Assembly: GCF_001187505.1 (NCBI RefSeq)
Contig: NZ_CP012150.1
Coordinates: 3,534,001-3,598,000, forward strand
Source: Mycolicibacterium goodii
Lineage (GTDB): Bacteria; Actinomycetota; Actinomycetes; Mycobacteriales; Mycobacteriaceae
DNA length: 64,000 nucleotides
Direction: 5' to 3'
The position numbers were made by a program, and so were the translations under genes. Under the pieces are notes generated by a model that ran no database searches, was not told the DNA's origin, and was given only the letters and a program-made list of their open reading frames with translations. The first letter of the stretch is position 1. The number at the start of each line of letters is the position of its first letter. This document shows, piece after piece, positions 35,502 to 46,100 of this stretch.

Positions 35502-36266
35502 ATGTGGAGCGCAGTCCTGGTACTCGCGCTTATGTCGGCAGTGGATCCGGTGCGGATCGGTATCACCTTGCTGCTGATCGGACGTGAGCGGCCGGTGGCC
35601 AACCTGTTGGCGTACTGGCTCGGCCTGATGGCGACCGGCGTCGGCCTCGCGGTCGTCGCGCTGATGTTCCTGCCCCAGGTGGTGCGACCGGTGACCGATT
35701 TCGTCGTCGCCGCCGCCGAAACACCGGCCATACCACCGCTTCAGATCGCCATGGGGCTGCTCGCGATACCCGTCGCGGTGGTCATCGCGGTGCGTGCCCG
35801 CCGCCGCACGCTCATCCCCGCAACTTCCGAGGTGGGGGATCCGGTTTCCGCCATGGCTTTTGCCGCGGCCCTGCCCACCGCACCCGCAGCGACCAGAGCA
35901 TCGGCGTTGACCCGGTTGTCCTGGCCCGCGCTGTTCTCGTGCAGATGGGGCAACTCGGTCGGCATGGCATTCGCCGCAGGCCTGTTCTCGGCGACCCCGC
36001 CGCTGGAGTACTGCTTTGCGATTCTCGCGATCGCCGCGTCGGGTGCCGCGATCGGCACGCAGGTGACGGCCGCGATCGTGTTCTCGCTCGTGGCTTTTGC
36101 GATCGCGGAGATCCCGTTGATCGGTTATCTGGCGTCGCCGGCGAAAACCAGGGTCGTCGTGGCGAAGATGCACGGCTGGATCGGCAGCAACCGCAAACCG
36201 ATCCTCGCGGGCATCCTCGGGTTGTTCGGGGTTCTGATGCTCGCCAGTGGCGTGTCGACGATCTGA
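35502..36266 (+). CDS. Gap/Sap-like integral membrane protein of glycolipid export
   Basis: A 254-residue protein with six predicted membrane helices. The start M-W-S-A-V-L-V-L-A-L-M-S-A-V-D-P-V-R-I-G fits the GAP (GPL-addressing protein) family, which includes Gap of the glycopeptidolipid locus and Sap of the sulfolipid locus. These proteins assist surface delivery of glycolipids together with MmpL. It follows the PE-PPE gene by 11 bases, so the two form an operon, the same pairing seen near sap in other acyl-trehalose loci. Its stop is three bases from the convergent family-2 glycosyltransferase. Confidence 0.85.
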   Translation: MWSAVLVLALMSAVDPVRIGITLLLIGRERPVANLLAYWLGLMATGVGLAVVALMFLPQVVRPVTDFVVAAAETPAIPPLQIAMGLLAIPVAVVIAVRARRRTLIPATSEVGDPVSAMAFAAALPTAPAATRASALTRLSWPALFSCRWGNSVGMAFAAGLFSATPPLEYCFAILAIAASGAAIGTQVTAAIVFSLVAFAIAEIPLIGYLASPAKTRVVVAKMHGWIGSNRKPILAGILGLFGVLMLASGVSTI

Positions 36267-36268
36267 GA

Positions 36269-37087
36269 TCAGCGGTCGCAGAGCCAGCGCATCAAACCGT
36301 GCTTGCGGATCAACTGCCGCACGGCCCGGTTCGCCCACCGGTTCCGGTTCTTTCCCCGCACGTCGATGTGCAAGTGGATCACCTTGATCTCGGGGTCGAA
36401 TTGTCGCCCGATGCCACGCTTTTCCATCCGGATCGCCAGATCCTGCGTCTCGTGGCAGCGCAACTCCGGGTCGTAGCCACCCAGTGAACGCAGCACGCCG
36501 GAGTCGACGAGCATGTTGCCCTCGTGCAGCCAGTACGCGGGCGTCGGTGTGGGGGTGGCCAGGATGTTGGGCCAGTCCCTCATGAGCGGGCCTGCAAATC
36601 GCTGCGCGGCAGCGGCCAACCGCGGGGTGTCCCGCAACCGGTCGATCAGAAGCGGCAGTCCCGAGGTGATGCCACCCCACGCGGAGAACACCGCACCGTA
36701 GTTGTGTGGTTCCTGCACGCCGTCATGCCGGCACACCAGGCCCCCGATCAGGCCGACACTGCGATGTTGGTAGCGGGCGAACACTTCTCGCGCCCGCGCA
36801 GGTATCTCGTCGGTCTGCAACTCCATGTCGGCGTCGACGAAGTGGATCAGCGTCCTGTCGTCGACGCAGTCGATGATCTGGTTGCGGTTGGCACCCGCGC
36901 CCTGGTTACGGGGGCTGCGCACGAACTTCACGTCGTTGCCGAACCGGCGGACCACCTCGGCGCTGTCGTCGGTCGAGGCGTCGTCGAGCACGTACACGTC
37001 GTCGTACCCCTGGGCCAGCACCTGCGGAAGGAGTCGGTCGAGGTTGTCGCCCATGTTGTAGTTCGGAATGGCCGCGACAACCGGCAT
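36269..37087 (-). CDS. Family 2 glycosyltransferase
   Basis: The 272-residue protein starts M-P-V-V-A-A-I-P-N-Y-N-M-G-D-N and has a GT-A fold pattern: V-Y-V-L-D-D-A-S-T-D-D-S (about 33-44), F-V-D-A-D-M-E-L as the DxD metal site (about 82-89), and a C-terminal E-T-Q-D-L-A-I-R acidic region that holds the likely catalytic base. No membrane anchor is clear. It is the last gene of the long leftward pks operon, 16 bases after the FAAL stop. It probably adds a glucose to the growing LOS oligosaccharide. The ATG at 37087 is used; an in-frame GTG at 37099 is possible. Confidence 0.85.
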   Translation of the reverse strand: MPVVAAIPNYNMGDNLDRLLPQVLAQGYDDVYVLDDASTDDSAEVVRRFGNDVKFVRSPRNQGAGANRNQIIDCVDDRTLIHFVDADMELQTDEIPARAREVFARYQHRSVGLIGGLVCRHDGVQEPHNYGAVFSAWGGITSGLPLLIDRLRDTPRLAAAAQRFAGPLMRDWPNILATPTPTPAYWLHEGNMLVDSGVLRSLGGYDPELRCHETQDLAIRMEKRGIGRQFDPEIKVIHLHIDVRGKNRNRWANRAVRQLIRKHGLMRWLCDR

Positions 37088-37103
37088 TTTCGTTCCCACG
37101 GCG

Positions 37104-38831
37104 CTACGCGTTGACCAGGCGGGCGAACGCGTCGTCGCGGTACAGATCAACGCAGGACGCCCGGCGCACCTTACCGCTGGTGGTGATCGGGATCGCGCCC
37201 CGCCGTACCAGTACCAGATCCGCCGGGATGATGCCGTGCGAGCGGGAAACCGCCGCGATCACTTCACCTTCGAGGCTGGCCAGGTGGTCGGCCATGTCCG
37301 CGTCGGCGTTCTCTCGGACCTCGGCGATCACCACGAGTTGCTCGGCGTCGTCCTTCTCCACCGAGATCGCCGCGGCACGCGCACGGGTGATCTCCTGGAC
37401 GGTGGCCTCGATGTCGTCCGGATAGTGGTTGCGGCCGCGGATGATCACGACGTCCTTGATCCGGCCGACGATGAACAGTTCACCGTCGGAGACGAATCCG
37501 AGGTCGCCGGTGCGCAGCCACGGTCCGGTCGGTGTCCCCTCCGACGGGTTGTCGATCGCTGCGCCGAAGGTGGTCTCGGTGCGCTCGGACTGTTCCCAGT
37601 ACCCGGCACAGACGTTCTCGCCGTACACCCAGATCTCGCCGACCGTGCCCGACGGGCATTCGGCCCGGGTGTTCGGATCGACGATGCGCACCGACGGTGA
37701 TCCCGGCATGCCGTAACTCACCAGCGCCGTGCCGTCCTCGTCGTCGCACGCCACGGCACGACCCGCCGACAGTTCCTCGGCAGCGAACCGTGCGACGTTC
37801 GGCGGGTGACCGGGTTCGCGCGTCGCCACGAACAGCGTCGCCTCGGCCAGGCCGTACGAGGGACGCAGCGCCTGCTCGTGGAGGTGGAACGCAGAGAACC
37901 GGTCGGCGAACCGGCGCAGCGTCGGTTCGTGCACGCGTTCACTGCCGCTGAGCACGCAGCGCACGTCGCCGAGGTCCATCCCCGCCAGGTCGGCATCCGA
38001 GGTCTTGCGCGCCGCGAGATCGAACGCGAAATTCGGTGCGGCGGTGACCGTGGCCGGGTGCGAGGCCAGCAGCTGCATCCACCGGGCCGGTTTGGCCAGG
38101 AATGCGAACGGGCTGATGAGCACGGTGTGCCAGCCGCCGAGAACGGGTGCGCACAGTCCCAGCATCAGACCCATGTCGTGGTAGAGCGGCAGCCAGGAGA
38201 TCGAGGTGGTGTTCGACGGCGCGATGCCGTCGGGGAAGAAGCCTGCGACGATCTGCTCGAAATTGGCGGTCAGGTTGCGTTGCGACACCATGACACCGGC
38301 CGGGGTCCGCGTCGAACCCGACGTGTACTGCAGGTAGGCGGTTTCCGGCGCCTGTTCGCGCTTGACCGGGCGACGCCTGGTGTCGAGGTCGAGGGTGTCC
38401 ATCTCGGCGACCCACGGCGCGTCCCGACCGTCCTGCGGCTCAAGGTATTCGGCGATGGTCGAGGACACCGCGGAGGTGGTCAGCACGATCGATGGTGTGG
38501 TGTCGCGCAGGACGGCGGTGACCCGTTCGTCGTGGACGCCGGGGAACGGAACCGACAGCGGGACGCCGATCCGCCCGGCCTGCAACGACGCGAGGAACGC
38601 CACGACGTAGTCGAGGCCCTGCGGCGCGAGGATCACCGCGCGGTCGCCCACCGCGCTGCGCGCCTGCATCTCGTAGGCGAGACTCTGCACGCGCCGGTTC
38701 AGCTGCGACCACGTGAGGCTGTGTGCGACACCGTCGGGGTCGGCGTCGTAGTCGATGAACGTGAATGCGACGTCGCCGGGTTGCAGGCTCGCACGCTCGC
38801 GCAGAACACCGATGACAGAACTGCGGGTCAT
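37104..38831 (-). CDS. Long-chain fatty acyl-AMP ligase (FAAL, FadD23-like)
   Basis: A 575-residue adenylate-forming enzyme. The ATP-binding P-loop is Y-T-S-G-S-T-R-T-P (about 169-177), and the hinge region is L-R-T-G-D-L-G-F, followed by I-V-G-R-I-K-D-V-V-I-I-R-G-R-N-H-Y-P-D-D, typical of FAALs that activate fatty acids as acyl-adenylates for direct loading on a PKS. In the sulfolipid locus FadD23 does this for the Mas-like Pks2. The start at 38831 has GGAAAGG upstream. The gene lies between papA and the glycosyltransferase gene with 16-base gaps, so it is cotranscribed with pks. Substrate chain length is not known. Confidence 0.92.
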   Translation of the reverse strand: MTRSSVIGVLRERASLQPGDVAFTFIDYDADPDGVAHSLTWSQLNRRVQSLAYEMQARSAVGDRAVILAPQGLDYVVAFLASLQAGRIGVPLSVPFPGVHDERVTAVLRDTTPSIVLTTSAVSSTIAEYLEPQDGRDAPWVAEMDTLDLDTRRRPVKREQAPETAYLQYTSGSTRTPAGVMVSQRNLTANFEQIVAGFFPDGIAPSNTTSISWLPLYHDMGLMLGLCAPVLGGWHTVLISPFAFLAKPARWMQLLASHPATVTAAPNFAFDLAARKTSDADLAGMDLGDVRCVLSGSERVHEPTLRRFADRFSAFHLHEQALRPSYGLAEATLFVATREPGHPPNVARFAAEELSAGRAVACDDEDGTALVSYGMPGSPSVRIVDPNTRAECPSGTVGEIWVYGENVCAGYWEQSERTETTFGAAIDNPSEGTPTGPWLRTGDLGFVSDGELFIVGRIKDVVIIRGRNHYPDDIEATVQEITRARAAAISVEKDDAEQLVVIAEVRENADADMADHLASLEGEVIAAVSRSHGIIPADLVLVRRGAIPITTSGKVRRASCVDLYRDDAFARLVNA

Positions 38832-38847
38832 GGGGGTGTCACCTTTC

Positions 38848-40257
38848 CTAATCGATCACGCCGGCGAGTCCGAAGTCCTTGAGCGCCAGTGCTGCAAGTT
38901 CGCGTAACCGGTGTTTGGAGTTCTCGGCTGCGAGCTGATAGGCGACGACGCCGATCGAGATCTTGCCGTTGACGCGGGCCGAGACCAGGACGAGTTGTCC
39001 ACCCATCTGCTCGATGTCGCGCCGCGTGACGTTCTGGTCGACGCCGCGCATCACCACGTACTCGGCGTCCGTGCCGTCGGCTCGCGCCACCGCGGGGTCC
39101 ACGTCGCCGAGATTCGAGCAGTAGACCGGAAGGTCGTCCGGTGACCCGAAGAACAGTCCACCCAGCCCCTGCAGCGCCCGCTTGGGCACCAGGGGGATCA
39201 GCGGCAGCAGTTCCAGTGTCTCGTCGGTGGTGGTGCGTGCGGTCTCGATCGCCCGGCGGAGGGTCGCGCGCACCCCGGTCAGATCGGTTGTGCACTGCCG
39301 CGGGTCGACTTCGGCGCTGGCGAAAGTCATTGCCAGCGCGCGTGGATCGTCCAACGAGGTGCGATCGTTGAGCGCGATGGACAATCTCACGGCGCCGGTG
39401 TCGGCGTTGGCTCGGTTCATCCGCTCGCCCAGCCGCGCGCCGAACCCGGCCAGCAGCGAGTAGCTGTTGCCGCCGAGACCCGTTGCGCAGCGGTCCCAGT
39501 CGTCGAGGTCGACGAACACCGACACCGCGGGCACCGAGACCGGTTCGGTGGACATCGTCGGCGGCGCGCTCTTCTGACCGGCGCGCGCGGAGCGGATCAG
39601 CTCGGGGCCGCGCCTGCGCAGCAGTTTCACGGCCTTGCCCGCGGTGCGGCCCAGTTCCGGCAGGTCGCGGGCGGTCTGGCGCAGGTCGGTGGCGATGGCG
39701 CGGCGCGTCGTCTGCGACTGCGGTGGCGGGAACCCGAACTGGCGCCGGGTCCCGGCGACGGCCTCCATCAATGTCAGGACGCCACCGATGCCGTCGCCGA
39801 TGTGGTGCGACGCCACCAGACTCACGGCCGTGGAGCCGTCGGTCATCGGCAGGACCGACATGTGCCAGGCGGGTCCGTGCTCGGGATCGATCGGCAGATG
39901 CACCTGTTCATCGGCCCAGTCACCGACCTCGGCGCGCGGACGCGGGGTGGTTGCCACGGTCAGTTCGGTCTGCGGGCCCGGGCAGGAGACCCACCGATGG
40001 CGGCCGAACGGCAGCCGTGACCGCTCGATCCTGCGGCCGGCCAGGCCGTAGCCGAAATCGCGGTGGAACTGCCGCAAACCGTCCATGTCGATTGCGTGCT
40101 CATAGATCCAGACCACCTGCATCAGCTGATGGCGTCCGGTCGCCCGCAACATGTCGAACCCGGCCTGGTCGATGTACGACAGCCGGTAGTCCGGTGCTGC
40201 TGCTGCCGAGCCCAGTGCCCGAACCCGTATGCGTTCGGGGCGCGTCTGAATCGCCAA
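38848..40257 (-). CDS. PapA-type acyltransferase, most distal of three
   Basis: The 469-residue protein has the condensation-domain motif H-H-I-G-D-G (HHxxxDG-type, about 154-159). It is related to the next PapA copy (shared F-G-x-G-L-x-G-R-R-I-E-R-S and F-G-R-H-R-W), so the two arose by duplication. PapA enzymes move acyl chains from a PKS or CoA to trehalose hydroxyls. Trehalose LOS has several acyl chains, matching several acyltransferases. The TTG start at 40257 is chosen because AGGAGG lies seven bases upstream. It is cotranscribed with pks and the FAAL. Confidence 0.87.
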   Translation of the reverse strand: MAIQTRPERIRVRALGSAAAAPDYRLSYIDQAGFDMLRATGRHQLMQVVWIYEHAIDMDGLRQFHRDFGYGLAGRRIERSRLPFGRHRWVSCPGPQTELTVATTPRPRAEVGDWADEQVHLPIDPEHGPAWHMSVLPMTDGSTAVSLVASHHIGDGIGGVLTLMEAVAGTRRQFGFPPPQSQTTRRAIATDLRQTARDLPELGRTAGKAVKLLRRRGPELIRSARAGQKSAPPTMSTEPVSVPAVSVFVDLDDWDRCATGLGGNSYSLLAGFGARLGERMNRANADTGAVRLSIALNDRTSLDDPRALAMTFASAEVDPRQCTTDLTGVRATLRRAIETARTTTDETLELLPLIPLVPKRALQGLGGLFFGSPDDLPVYCSNLGDVDPAVARADGTDAEYVVMRGVDQNVTRRDIEQMGGQLVLVSARVNGKISIGVVAYQLAAENSKHRLRELAALALKDFGLAGVID

Positions 40258-40293
40258 CGATCAACCTCCTACCACAGCAACAACTTCAGCCGG

Positions 40294-41661
40294 TCAGGCG
40301 ATCGTGCCGACGAGATCGAACTCGGCGAGTGCCTTGGCGACCAACTCCCGCAGCTGCGGCTTGTCGTTCGGTCCGTCGGGTCGGTAGGCGATGACAGAGA
40401 TGGACATCTTGTCGTCGACGCGTCCGGCCAGGACGGTCAGCAACCCGTTGCGGTTCTCCAGGAACTCGCGTGACACGCGGCGGTCCACGCCGCGCAGGAT
40501 GAGGTATTCGGCTGCGGTGCCGTCGATCCGGGACACCAGCGGGTCGATGTCGCCGAGATTCGAGCAGGACACCGGCAGATCGGTCAGGTTCAGCACCACC
40601 TGCGAGCCGCGCGCCACCGCCCGCCGCGGGATGAACGGGGTCAGCGGCAGTAACTGCAGCGTTTCGTCGGGCTCCCGGCGATAGGTCTCGAGCGCGGTCC
40701 GGATCGCCGAACGGGCGCCGGACAGATCCTTGGTGACATCGGCGGGGTCCACGTGCGCGTTGACGATGTAGGCGGCGTTGCCCCTGGTGTCTCCGGGGGT
40801 GCGGTCGCTGATCGGGACGTGCAGCAGCACCGTGCCGTCGTCGCTGCGCCGTCGGCCGACGAGCTCACCGAGTTTGGCGGCGAACCCGGCGACCAGCGAG
40901 TGGCTGTTCCCGCCGAGCATCGCAGCGCGCCGGTCCCATTCCGCGAGGGGCACATAGCACGCGATCGCGGGTGCGACGACGTCGCCGCCGCCGTCGGGTC
41001 CGAGGTCGCGTCGCGGCTTGGCGGACAGCGAGACGTCGTGGCGCCGCCGGATGGCGAGCCGGCCGGCCCGCATCAGGGTCGCGGCGGTCTCGGGCAGATC
41101 CCGCGCGGTCTGCCGCAGATCGGCCAGCACGCCCCGCAGCTGGCCGCGCGAACCGGGTGCGGCGTAACCGAAGTCGACGGCCTCACCCTTGACGGTGTCG
41201 GCGATCGACTGCAGCGTCCCGAGCCCGTCGATCAGGCAGTGCGAGAGGACCAGGCTGACAGCCGTCGAACCGTCGGTCATGGGCAGCACACCCATGTGCC
41301 AGCCGGGCCCGAACTCCGGGTCGATCGGAAGTTGCGCACGCTCGTCGGCCCAGTCGCCGAGTTCGGCTCGGGGACGGGGCTGTTGGGCGATGTCGAGCGG
41401 TGCGGCAGGTCCGGGGGCGGCGACCCAGCGGTGCCTGCCGAACGGCAGGGGTGAGCGCTCGATGCGCCGACCGGGTAGGCCCTGGCCGAAATTGCGGTGG
41501 AATTCCCGCAACTTGTCGCCGTTGACCGGGTGCTCGTACACCCACACGCACTGTGCGACCAGTTCCTGGCCGGTGGCGCGCTGCCCGAGGAAGAGCAGTT
41601 GGTCGGTGAACGAGAGCCGGTCGTCCGGTGTCGCCGTGCGGGGCGGTGTCGAGAGTTTCAT
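40294..41661 (-). CDS. PapA-type acyltransferase, middle of three
   Basis: A 455-residue condensation-like acyltransferase with the catalytic motif S-H-C-L-I-D-G-L (HxxxDG). The frame extends far upstream (to 42297), but the extra part lies inside the neighbouring papA gene in another frame; the real start is the ATG at 41661, giving M-K-L-S-T-P-P-R. It shares many blocks with the 38848 copy, including F-G-R-H-R-W and L-P-V-S-C-S-N-L-G-D-I-D-P, the C-terminal region near the trehalose site. Expected role: acylation of trehalose. It starts 17 bases after the upstream gene's stop, in the same operon. Confidence 0.87.
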   Translation of the reverse strand: MKLSTPPRTATPDDRLSFTDQLLFLGQRATGQELVAQCVWVYEHPVNGDKLREFHRNFGQGLPGRRIERSPLPFGRHRWVAAPGPAAPLDIAQQPRPRAELGDWADERAQLPIDPEFGPGWHMGVLPMTDGSTAVSLVLSHCLIDGLGTLQSIADTVKGEAVDFGYAAPGSRGQLRGVLADLRQTARDLPETAATLMRAGRLAIRRRHDVSLSAKPRRDLGPDGGGDVVAPAIACYVPLAEWDRRAAMLGGNSHSLVAGFAAKLGELVGRRRSDDGTVLLHVPISDRTPGDTRGNAAYIVNAHVDPADVTKDLSGARSAIRTALETYRREPDETLQLLPLTPFIPRRAVARGSQVVLNLTDLPVSCSNLGDIDPLVSRIDGTAAEYLILRGVDRRVSREFLENRNGLLTVLAGRVDDKMSISVIAYRPDGPNDKPQLRELVAKALAEFDLVGTIA

Positions 41662-41678
41662 GATGAATTCGCCGTGCC

Positions 41679-43118
41679 TCAGGCCGATCTGAGATCGAGT
41701 TCGGTGATGCGCGCCGTCGGAACGTCGTCGTGGCGGCCCTCGGCCACCGCGACGCACACCGACCGGTAGGCCTCGACGAACTGCTCGACCGATGCGCGGG
41801 CGACCGGGTTGTTCGGGAACGCGACCGTTATCCACGTGCCGTGGAACTGGTTCACCCACATGCCGACCTGGTTGGCCGCACCCATCTCGCTGTAGATCCG
41901 ACCGTTGATCCTGTTCCACTCGGCGACGACGGCGGGGGACAGCGGGGCCGCGGTGGTGTCGAGGTACGACACCATCGGCACACCGGGGTCGGGCGGCCGC
42001 AGGCCGCGTTCGGTCGCGCCCAGCTCGAGCACCCGGTCGAACGGGACGTGCGCGAGGTACAGACCCGAATCGAACGAACGCTGTGCGGTGCGCGCCGTCT
42101 CGGCGAACGATGATCCGATGGGCACCGAGATCGGCACGGTACCGGTGAACCAACCGGTGGCCATGATCTCGGCCTCGGTTCCCCTGGTCGTCGTCGGCGT
42201 GATGACGTAGTACGTGTCCAGACCGGTCAGCTGGTACTGGGCCAGCGCGGCGGCGGCGAAGACACCACCGATGAACCGCGAACCCGCTGCGATGCAAGCC
42301 GATTCGAAACCTCGGGTCTGCTGCTCGTCCAACAGCTGGGCCGTCATCAGGTCACCGGTGCACGGCACCGACAGGTCGCCGAGCGGCAGGGGGAACTTGG
42401 GCAGGGTGCCGTTGTTGCCCTCCAGGAACGTGATCCACTCCTTGATCTCGGGGGAGTCGAGGGTCAGCCCCGAGGTGTACTTGCGCTGCCGCAGGCAGTA
42501 GTCGTCGTAACTACCTGCGGGCGGCAGCGCGATCGGCGCACTGCCGCTCACCAGTGCCGCGTACATCAGGTGGATCTCGACGAGCATCAGCCCGAGGAAT
42601 GTGGCGTCCACATGGACGTGGTCCACGCTCATGTAACAGGTGAAGTGGTCGGCGCGCTGGATGATCCCGAACCGGAAGCAATCCCACTGCAACGGGCCCG
42701 GGGTGTCCAGGATGTGCTCGCGCCACTGCTGGCAGGTCTGCACCCCGTGATCGGTCGGCACGAAGCTGACGTCGCGGGGGCTGCGGAGCTTACGCCGGAC
42801 GATGCGGTCGTCGACGGTGAACTCGAACCGGCTGTGGTAGGTGTCGTGCCTGCGCAGATACGCGTTGATCACATGCGTCATCGCTCGGATGTCGCACTGG
42901 CCCGCCATGTTCCACGCCGGGATGGTCAGCCGGGCCATCGGCACGCCCCGCCCGGTGTGCTCGCGGTAGGCGCGCAGATGCTGGGCCTGCTGATAGCTGG
43001 CGGGCACATCGCTGGCCGGGGCGTCGGCGACCTTTGCCAATGTGCTCCGCGACGGGCCCCATGACACGTGTTTGCCAGGAGCGTCGTCCCAGTTCTGGAT
43101 ATCGGTCAGTTCGAACAT
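41679..43118 (-). CDS. PapA3/PapA1-like acyltransferase, proximal of three
   Basis: The 479-residue protein belongs to the PapA1/PapA2/PapA3 group found next to Mas-like PKS genes, with opening F-E-L-T-D-I-Q-N-W and W-x-P. The catalytic motif reads H-V-H-V-D-A, so the glycine of HxxxDG is an alanine; His and Asp remain. It is more distant from the other two copies. It likely makes the first transfer of a PKS-made methyl-branched acyl to trehalose or an acyl-trehalose. AAGGAAGGAG sits just upstream of the ATG at 43118. It is the first papA after pks, separated by 58 bases. Confidence 0.88.
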   Translation of the reverse strand: MFELTDIQNWDDAPGKHVSWGPSRSTLAKVADAPASDVPASYQQAQHLRAYREHTGRGVPMARLTIPAWNMAGQCDIRAMTHVINAYLRRHDTYHSRFEFTVDDRIVRRKLRSPRDVSFVPTDHGVQTCQQWREHILDTPGPLQWDCFRFGIIQRADHFTCYMSVDHVHVDATFLGLMLVEIHLMYAALVSGSAPIALPPAGSYDDYCLRQRKYTSGLTLDSPEIKEWITFLEGNNGTLPKFPLPLGDLSVPCTGDLMTAQLLDEQQTRGFESACIAAGSRFIGGVFAAAALAQYQLTGLDTYYVITPTTTRGTEAEIMATGWFTGTVPISVPIGSSFAETARTAQRSFDSGLYLAHVPFDRVLELGATERGLRPPDPGVPMVSYLDTTAAPLSPAVVAEWNRINGRIYSEMGAANQVGMWVNQFHGTWITVAFPNNPVARASVEQFVEAYRSVCVAVAEGRHDDVPTARITELDLRSA

Positions 43119-43176
43119 GGTCCTACTCCTTCCTTCGGTGACTGACGGTGCCCGCTGCGGTGATCACGACCTTCGT

Positions 43177-46100
43177 TCACGATGACGCCGACATGGCGTC
43201 GTCGGTGTCGAGCATCTCGCACAACCGTTGTGCCAGACCCCGGATGGTGGTCATGTCCATCGCGCTGACGCGCACACCTGTCTCGGTCTCGATGCGGGTA
43301 CGAAGTTCCAAGTGGCCCAGAGAATCCAGACCGTACTCCGACAGCGGACGGTCCGGGTCCACCGTGCGGCGCAACAGCAGGCTGACCTGTTCGGCGATGA
43401 GGCGGCGCAGGTGCGTCGGCCATTCCTCGCGGGGCAGCGCGGCGAGTTCGGAACGCAGTTTCCTGGTCTCCGAAGCGCCCTGGTTGTCGGACAGGAACAA
43501 CTCCGCGAACGGGCTGCGCTGCGCGAACGCGGTCAGCCACGACGCACCGAGAACCGGTGCGTAGCCGTTGTACACGCGGTCGTGGCGCAGGATCGCCTCG
43601 AACGCGAAGGCACCCTCGTCGGGGGCAATCGCGTTGTCGCCCTCGGCCATTGCCGTGCCGCGGCCGATCTCACCCCAGGCGCCCCACGCGATCGACGTCG
43701 CGGGCAGGCCCTGGGCCCGCCGCCAGTGCATGAACGCGTCCAGCCAGCTGTTGGCCGCGGCGTACGCACCCTGACCGGGCGAGCCCACCAGGGCCGCGGC
43801 CGAGGAGAACGAGCAGAACCAGTCCAGCTCGGCGGCTTCGGGCCCGCCGGATTGCACGGCCTGGTGCAGATTCCACGCGCCGTACACCTTCGGTGCCCAG
43901 TCGTGCTCGACCAGTTCGTCGGTGATGTTGGCCAGTGTCGCGTCCTCGACCACCGCCGCGGCGTGCAACACACCGCGCAGCGGCAGACCGGTCCGGGTCG
44001 CGGCCGCCACCAGCCGGCGTGCGGTGTCGGGCTCGGCGATGTCGCCGCACTCGACCACGATGTCGGCGCCGGTGGCGCGGATCAGGTCGATGATCTCGCT
44101 CGACCTGGTCGACGGGGCGCTACGCGAGTTCACCACGATGCGTCCGCAACCCGCGGCCGCCATCCGTTCGGCCAGGAACAGGCCGAGACCACCGAGACCG
44201 CCGGTGATGACGTAGGCGCCGTCGGCGCGGAACACCGGGACCTGCTCGGGTGGCACCACGACCTGGCTGCGGCCGGTGTCCGGGATGTCGATCACCAGCT
44301 TGCCGGTGTGCTGGGCGCCGCCCATGAGCCGGATCGCGGTCGCGGCCTCTTCGAGCGGGTAGTGCGTGATCTCCGGCAGAGGCAGTGTGCCGTCGGCGAT
44401 CAGGCGGTAGACCGTCGCGAGCAGATCGCGGATCTTGCGCGGATGCGTCACCGTCATCAGCGCGAGGTCGACGGCGTAGAACGACAGGTTGCGGCGGAAC
44501 GGGAACAACCCGAGGCGGGTGTCGGCGTAGATGTCGCGCTTGCCGATCTCCACGAACCGGCCACCGAACGCGAGCAGTTCCAGACCGGCCCGCTGCGCAG
44601 GCCCGGTCACCGAGTTCAGCACGATGTCGACGCCGTAACCGTCGGTGTCGGTGCGGATCTGGTCGGCGAAATCGGTGCTGCGCGAGTCGTACACGTGCTG
44701 GATGCCCCAGTCGCGTAGCAGCTGGCGGCGCTTCTCGCTGCCCGCCGTCGCGTAGATCTCGGCACCGGCCGCACGGGCGACCGCGATCGCGGCCTGGCCC
44801 ACACCACCGGTGGCGGAGTGGATCAAAATCTTGTCGCCGGAACCGATCCGGGCCAGCTCCTGCAGCCCCAGCCACACCGTGCCGTAGGCCAATCCGACTG
44901 CAGCGGCCTCATGTTCGCTGATGCCGTCGGGCAGCTTGGTGGCCAGATCGGCCTCGCAGGTGACGAAGTTGCTCCAGCAGCCGTTGGCCGACACGCCGCC
45001 GACACGGTCGCCGACGCGGTGCGTCGTGACGCCGGGGCCGACCGCGGTGACGACGCCACCGAATTCGGATCCCAGCTCGGGCAGGCGGCCGTCATAGCTC
45101 GGGCACCGGCCGAACGCCACGAGCACATCGGCGAAGTTGATGCTCGACGCCTTGACCGCGACCTCGATCTGACCCGGTCCCGGCGTGCCGCGTTCGAACG
45201 TGACCAGCTCCATGGACTCCAGGTCGCCCGGGTTGCGGACCACCAGGCGCATGCCCGCGGATGCGTTGTCGGCCACCGCGGTACGGCGCTCGGCCGCGCG
45301 CAGCGGCGACGGGCACAACCGTGCGGCGTACCACTGCCCGGCACGCCACGCGGTTTCGTCCTCGGGCGATCCGGACAGCAGCTGACGCACCAGGGCGTCG
45401 CTGTCGGTGCTGTCGTCGACGTCGATCTGGGTGGCGCGCAACCGAGGATGCTCCATGCCGATCACCCGGATCAGACCACGCAGGCCGGCGTGCTGCAGGC
45501 GCAGCTCGTCGGTGTCGAGCACCTGCTGGGTGCGGTGGGTCACGACGTACAGACGTGGCGGTTCGCCGACGGCGTCGGCCAACGTGCGTGCGATCCGCAC
45601 CAGATGGCGTACGTGGTCGGCCCCGCGGCGTCCCTGGGTGCCTGGGTCGTGTGCCTCGTCGGTCTCGGTGTCGGTCATGACGACCACCACACCGGCGAGC
45701 GGCTGCTCGTCGAGGCGCGCGGTGAGCGCCGCGGCCTGCGCGTCGTGGTCGGCGTCGTGCGACCACGCCATCGTCGTCGTGGGCATGCCCGCACCGATGA
45801 GGGCGCTGACAACGCCTGCGGCGCGCGGGTTCTCGTCGTCGTCACCGGCGAGGAGCACCAGCCACGACGCGGCGTCGACCGTCTCGGAGCCCTCGGGCCG
45901 GGGCAGCTCGCGCTGCTGCCACTCGATGGTGAGCAGGCGTTCGTCGAGCAGGCGTTCCTCCTCGGCCTTGTCCGAGTTGCCGGTGCCCAGTTGCAGACCC
46001 ATCGCGCTGAGCAGCACGGTGCCGTCGGCGTCGAGCAGCTCGAGATCGGCCTCGACACCGAAGGCGTCGGCCTTGACGATCCGGCTCAGGCAGTACCGCG

